A stretch of 64,000 bases of DNA from Paracoccus sp. MA (lineage in GTDB: Bacteria; Pseudomonadota; Alphaproteobacteria; Rhodobacterales; Rhodobacteraceae). The notes beneath the pieces are model-generated. The model did not search any database, was not told the DNA's origin, and saw only the letters and a list, made by a program, of their open reading frames with translations. How positions within the stretch are numbered: the first letter of the stretch is position 1; each line of letters begins with the position of its first letter. The position numbers and the translations under genes are program-made. The stretch lies in NCBI RefSeq assembly GCF_020990385.1, contig NZ_CP087598.1, forward strand, positions 62,001-126,000, given 5' to 3'. Below, in pieces: positions 61,738 through 64,000 of this stretch.

Positions 61738-62658
61738 ATGACCCATGCCCCCGTCCTGCGCGTCTATCTGGAAGGCTCGATGCTGGAGACCGCCCGCGCG
61801 GGCAGCTTCAACTTCATGGCCGTGCTGCGCCGGACGGTCGAGGCGGCGGGCTGGCGCGTCGAATGGCACGAGACCGGCCCCATGGCCCGCGCCGCGGCGC
61901 CGACGCTGGAAGGCTATGCGCTGTTCCACATGGAGGCGCCGACGCATGACCGCGCGCTGACCTTCCGCCGCGCCTATCACTATCCGTTCTGGCAGATCGA
62001 GCCGGTCCAGCAACGCTGGCGCTTCGCCGTGGCGCGGGCCCGCCACGACCCCGAGGCCGTCGATCCCGGCGCGGCCCGTGCCTTCGCCGACCGGCTGCGC
62101 GCCCGCGTGCTGCCCGGCCCCGCGCCCCGGCGCGGCGACACGGTGCTGGTGCCGCTGCAGGGTCATATCCGCCGCTGCCGCTCGTTCCAGACCATGAGCC
62201 CGGCCGATATGCTGGAGGCGGTCGCCGCCACCGGCCGGCCCACCGTCGCAACGCTGCACCCGCGCGAGGCATATGACGCCGCCGACCATACGGCGCTGGA
62301 CCGGCTGGCGGCGCGCCACCCGAACCTGCGGATCGGCGGCGACACGATGCGGCTTCTGCGCGATTGCGCCTTCGTCGCCACGCAGAACAGCGCCGTGGCC
62401 TTCGACGGCTACCTGCTCGGCAAGCCGGCGGTGCTGTTTGGGCAGATCGACTTCCACCACATCGCGCTGAACGTCTCCGAACTGGGCGCGGAGGAGGCGC
62501 TGGCGCGGGCCGCGAGCCACGCGCCGGATTTCGACCGCTACCTGTTCTGGTTTCTGCAGCAGAACGCCATCAACGCCACGCGGCCCGATGCGGGCGCGCG
62601 GATCCTGGCGGCGATGCGCCGGGGCGGCTGGCCGATCGGCGCCGCCCCCGGCGCCTAG
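61738..62658 (+). CDS. Capsule-polysaccharide/Kdo-transferase-like protein
   Basis: A 306-residue cytoplasmic protein. FHMEAPTHDRALTFRRAYHYPFWQIE and VLVPLQGHIRRCRSFQTMSP lead to the C-terminal part TLHPREAYDAADHTALDRL, FVATQNSAVAFDGYLLGKPAVLFGQIDFHHIAL. This last block (HPxE..., TxNS...GxxxxxPxxxxG) resembles capsule-export/Kdo glycosyltransferases of the KpsS/KpsC group. I do not recognise an exact family; conserved across Rhodobacterales by memory. The ATG at 61738 starts directly after a short leader. Single gene, convergent with trxA. Confidence 0.7.
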   Translation: MTHAPVLRVYLEGSMLETARAGSFNFMAVLRRTVEAAGWRVEWHETGPMARAAAPTLEGYALFHMEAPTHDRALTFRRAYHYPFWQIEPVQQRWRFAVARARHDPEAVDPGAARAFADRLRARVLPGPAPRRGDTVLVPLQGHIRRCRSFQTMSPADMLEAVAATGRPTVATLHPREAYDAADHTALDRLAARHPNLRIGGDTMRLLRDCAFVATQNSAVAFDGYLLGKPAVLFGQIDFHHIALNVSELGAEEALARAASHAPDFDRYLFWFLQQNAINATRPDAGARILAAMRRGGWPIGAAPGA

Positions 62659-62661
62659 GGA

Positions 62662-62985
62662 TCAGATGGATTCGTCGATCCAGGCCTTCAGCGCGGCCTT
62701 GGGCGCGGCGCCGATCTTGTTCGAGACCACCTGGCCGTCCTTGAACAGGAACAGCGCCGGGATGCCGCGCACGCCCAGGGCGGCGGGGCTTTCGGGGTTC
62801 TCGTCCACATTGACCTTCACGATCTTCACGCGGCCCGCGTATTCGGCGGCCAGCTCTTCCAGCGAGGGGCCGATCTGGCGGCAAGGCCCGCACCATTCGG
62901 CCCAGAAATCCACCACGACCGGGGTCGGGGACTGGCGGACTTCGCTGTCGAAATCGGCGTCGGAAACGGCTTGGGTGTTGGCCAT
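62662..62985 (-). CDS. trxA: Thioredoxin
   Basis: A 107-residue thioredoxin with the redox pair WCGPC (Cys32, Cys35), [48 protein letters not shown] and the cis-Pro in GIPAL. Length is exact. GGAG precedes the ATG at 62985. It follows addA by 53 nt on the same strand, the addAB-trxA order common in Rhodobacterales. Cytoplasmic disulfide reductase. Confidence 0.97.
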   Translation of the reverse strand: MANTQAVSDADFDSEVRQSPTPVVVDFWAEWCGPCRQIGPSLEELAAEYAGRVKIVKVNVDENPESPAALGVRGIPALFLFKDGQVVSNKIGAAPKAALKAWIDESI

Positions 62986-63038
62986 GGGGCTCTCCTGCGA
63001 TGTGCCGGCTGGCACCGGCGGGGCGTATGGGTCAAGAG

Positions 63039-64000
63039 CTATGCACCGGGGCGGTTGGGGTCAAGGCCCGCCATCACCCCATCCAGCAACTCGTCGGGCA
63101 GCGCCATCAGGCTGCGCGAGGCGGTCCAGAGCACCGCGACCTCGACCCGCATGGCCGGCCAGATCAGCCGCAGCGCCGCGCGATAGGCGGCCATCTGCCG
63201 CAAGATCCCCAGCGGCACCGCCTGCGGCGTATCCGGCACCTCGCGGTTCGACTTGTAGTCCACCGCCAGGATCCGGTCCGGCTCCACCACCAGCCGGTCC
63301 ACGGCGCCGGTCAGGGTGCCGATGCCCGGCAGCGGCGCGGCCAGCGCCACCTCGGCCAGCAGCTCGGCACCGTCGGGCAGGGCAAAGACCTGCGCCAGGT
63401 CCGGGGCCTCGATCACCGCGCGGGCTTCGGTCAGCAGCGCGGCCAGATCCTCGGGCCCGGGCAGGCCGCCCTCGGCATCGGCCAGAACGTCGCGGGCCAA
63501 GGCGGGCCAATCGGTCGGATCGCGGCCCGGCAGGTGCTCCAGCAGCAGGTGCAGGCGGGTGCCGAATAGCATCGCCGCCTCGGCATCGCCCTCGCCGGGC
63601 GCGCCGATCACCTTGGCCCCGCCCAGCGCCGTCGCGGCGACGGGCCGGAGCTTTGCGGGGGCGGGCGGCGGCGGGGCGCGCAGCCAGTCCGGCTCGGCCG
63701 GCGCAGGCCTTTCCGACAGCACCGGCTGCGGCGCGTTTTCGGGCCAGTCGCCATAGGACAGCCGCCGGATCTCGCCGCCCCAGGGCGCGGGCAGGCGCGT
63801 TTCGGTCAGGTCGGTGCGGCCCATGCCGGCCTCGACCATGGCGTGCCAGCTGTCCTCGGCCGCGCCGGTCTCGCCCGCCGCGGCGACGATCAGCCAGCTT
63901 TCGGCGCGGGTCAGCCCGACATAGAGCAGCCGCTTGCGTTCCTGCAGCTGCCGCTCGGTCTGCAGCGCGGCCAGTTCCTCGACCGGATCGGGCCGCTCGC
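63039..64000 (-). CDS. addA: Double-strand break repair helicase-nuclease AddA (5' end outside window)
   Basis: The C-terminal about 320 residues of Add[19 protein letters not shown], helicase motif VI, is at the right edge; the nuclease domain has [38 protein letters not shown] (the RecB-type D-x-K nuclease site) and [12 protein letters not shown]. With AddB (outside) it processes double-strand ends for RecA. Only the 3' end is in the window; the N-terminal helicase lies beyond base 64000. trxA follows on the same strand. Confidence 0.93.
   Translation of the reverse strand, partial: ERPDPVEELAALQTERQLQERKRLLYVGLTRAESWLIVAAAGETGAAEDSWHAMVEAGMGRTDLTETRLPAPWGGEIRRLSYGDWPENAPQPVLSERPAPAEPDWLRAPPPPAPAKLRPVAATALGGAKVIGAPGEGDAEAAMLFGTRLHLLLEHLPGRDPTDWPALARDVLADAEGGLPGPEDLAALLTEARAVIEAPDLAQVFALPDGAELLAEVALAAPLPGIGTLTGAVDRLVVEPDRILAVDYKSNREVPDTPQAVPLGILRQMAAYRAALRLIWPAMRVEVAVLWTASRSLMALPDELLDGVMAGLDPNRPGA

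Overview
This window is 64 kb of dense, high-GC chromosomal DNA from an alphaproteobacterium of the order Rhodobacterales, most likely Paracoccus or a close relative. The evidence is gene content. There is a RegB/SenC/RegA/HvrA redox-regulation cluster with RegB transcribed divergently, a Rhodobacter-type porin, the DUF3576-leuS-lptE-holA run, a TauE/Alph_Pro_TM pair, and a secB/fxsA/timA/smr/hslVU neighbourhood. The genus is inference; the order is fairly secure. I see no rRNA, tRNA, CRISPR array, IS element or prophage. Almost everything is core chromosome, with a catabolic sugar island and a few accessory genes.

Layout. 1-9.0 kb: surE (truncated by the window edge), a TauE-family permease with its Alph_Pro_TM partner, a FemAB-like acyltransferase, a glycerophosphodiesterase, RidA, a YbjN protein and smc. 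9.1-12.8 kb: lrgAB-like genes divergent from smc, a DUF6280-type protein, efp, an unrecognised protein and a small GNAT protein. 12.8-25.3 kb: a sugar-catabolic island. It holds a ChvE/MmsAB-type ABC importer, four genes coupled by 4-nt overlaps (KDGal kinase, KDPGal aldolase, SMP-30 lactonase, aldose epimerase) and a GntR/FCD regulator. Facing it is an opposite-strand set of SDR, 2-hydroxyacid dehydrogenase, FAH-family hydrolase and aldehyde dehydrogenase. No sugar-acid dehydratase is present. 25.3-34.5 kb: a 1-Cys peroxiredoxin with a clear promoter/operator, two surface-glycan or unknown genes, pnp, an Ala-rich protein, rpsO, an RTX-repeat protein, a YggS protein and a porin. 34.8-41.2 kb: DUF3576 lipoprotein, leuS, lptE, holA, a flavoprotein and a GST. 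41.3-47.7 kb: two MFS transporters, a class-C acid phosphatase gene broken by an in-frame TGA, two glycosyltransferases (one sialyltransferase/GT29-like) and asd. 47.7-55.0 kb: a MuiA-like protein, an MTA/SAH nucleosidase, a multi-PAS protein and the regB/senC/regA/hvrA cluster. 55.0-64.0 kb: an HD hydrolase, secB, fxsA, timA, smr, a lipoprotein hydrolase, a small PLDc_N membrane protein, hslU, hslV, a capsule-GT-like protein, trxA and the 3' part of addA.

The most useful non-gene observations are these. (1) A Rhodobacterales-type GC-rich repeat occurs intergenically, inside the hslVU operon, and in frame inside the TIGR03862-type flavoprotein. (2) A TGA codon splits the acid phosphatase at a position where the family is expected to have Trp. 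(3) Two promoters (peroxiredoxin and acid phosphatase) have near-perfect -35/-10 spacing with palindromes on the -35, and a pair of 10-bp direct repeats lies upstream of the sugar transporter promoter. (4) An AT-rich palindrome sits just before hvrA. (5) A perfect 9-mer DnaA box lies between smc and lrgAB.

Promoter and operator calls are by eye and unverified. Gene functions rest on recognised family motifs, not on any search.
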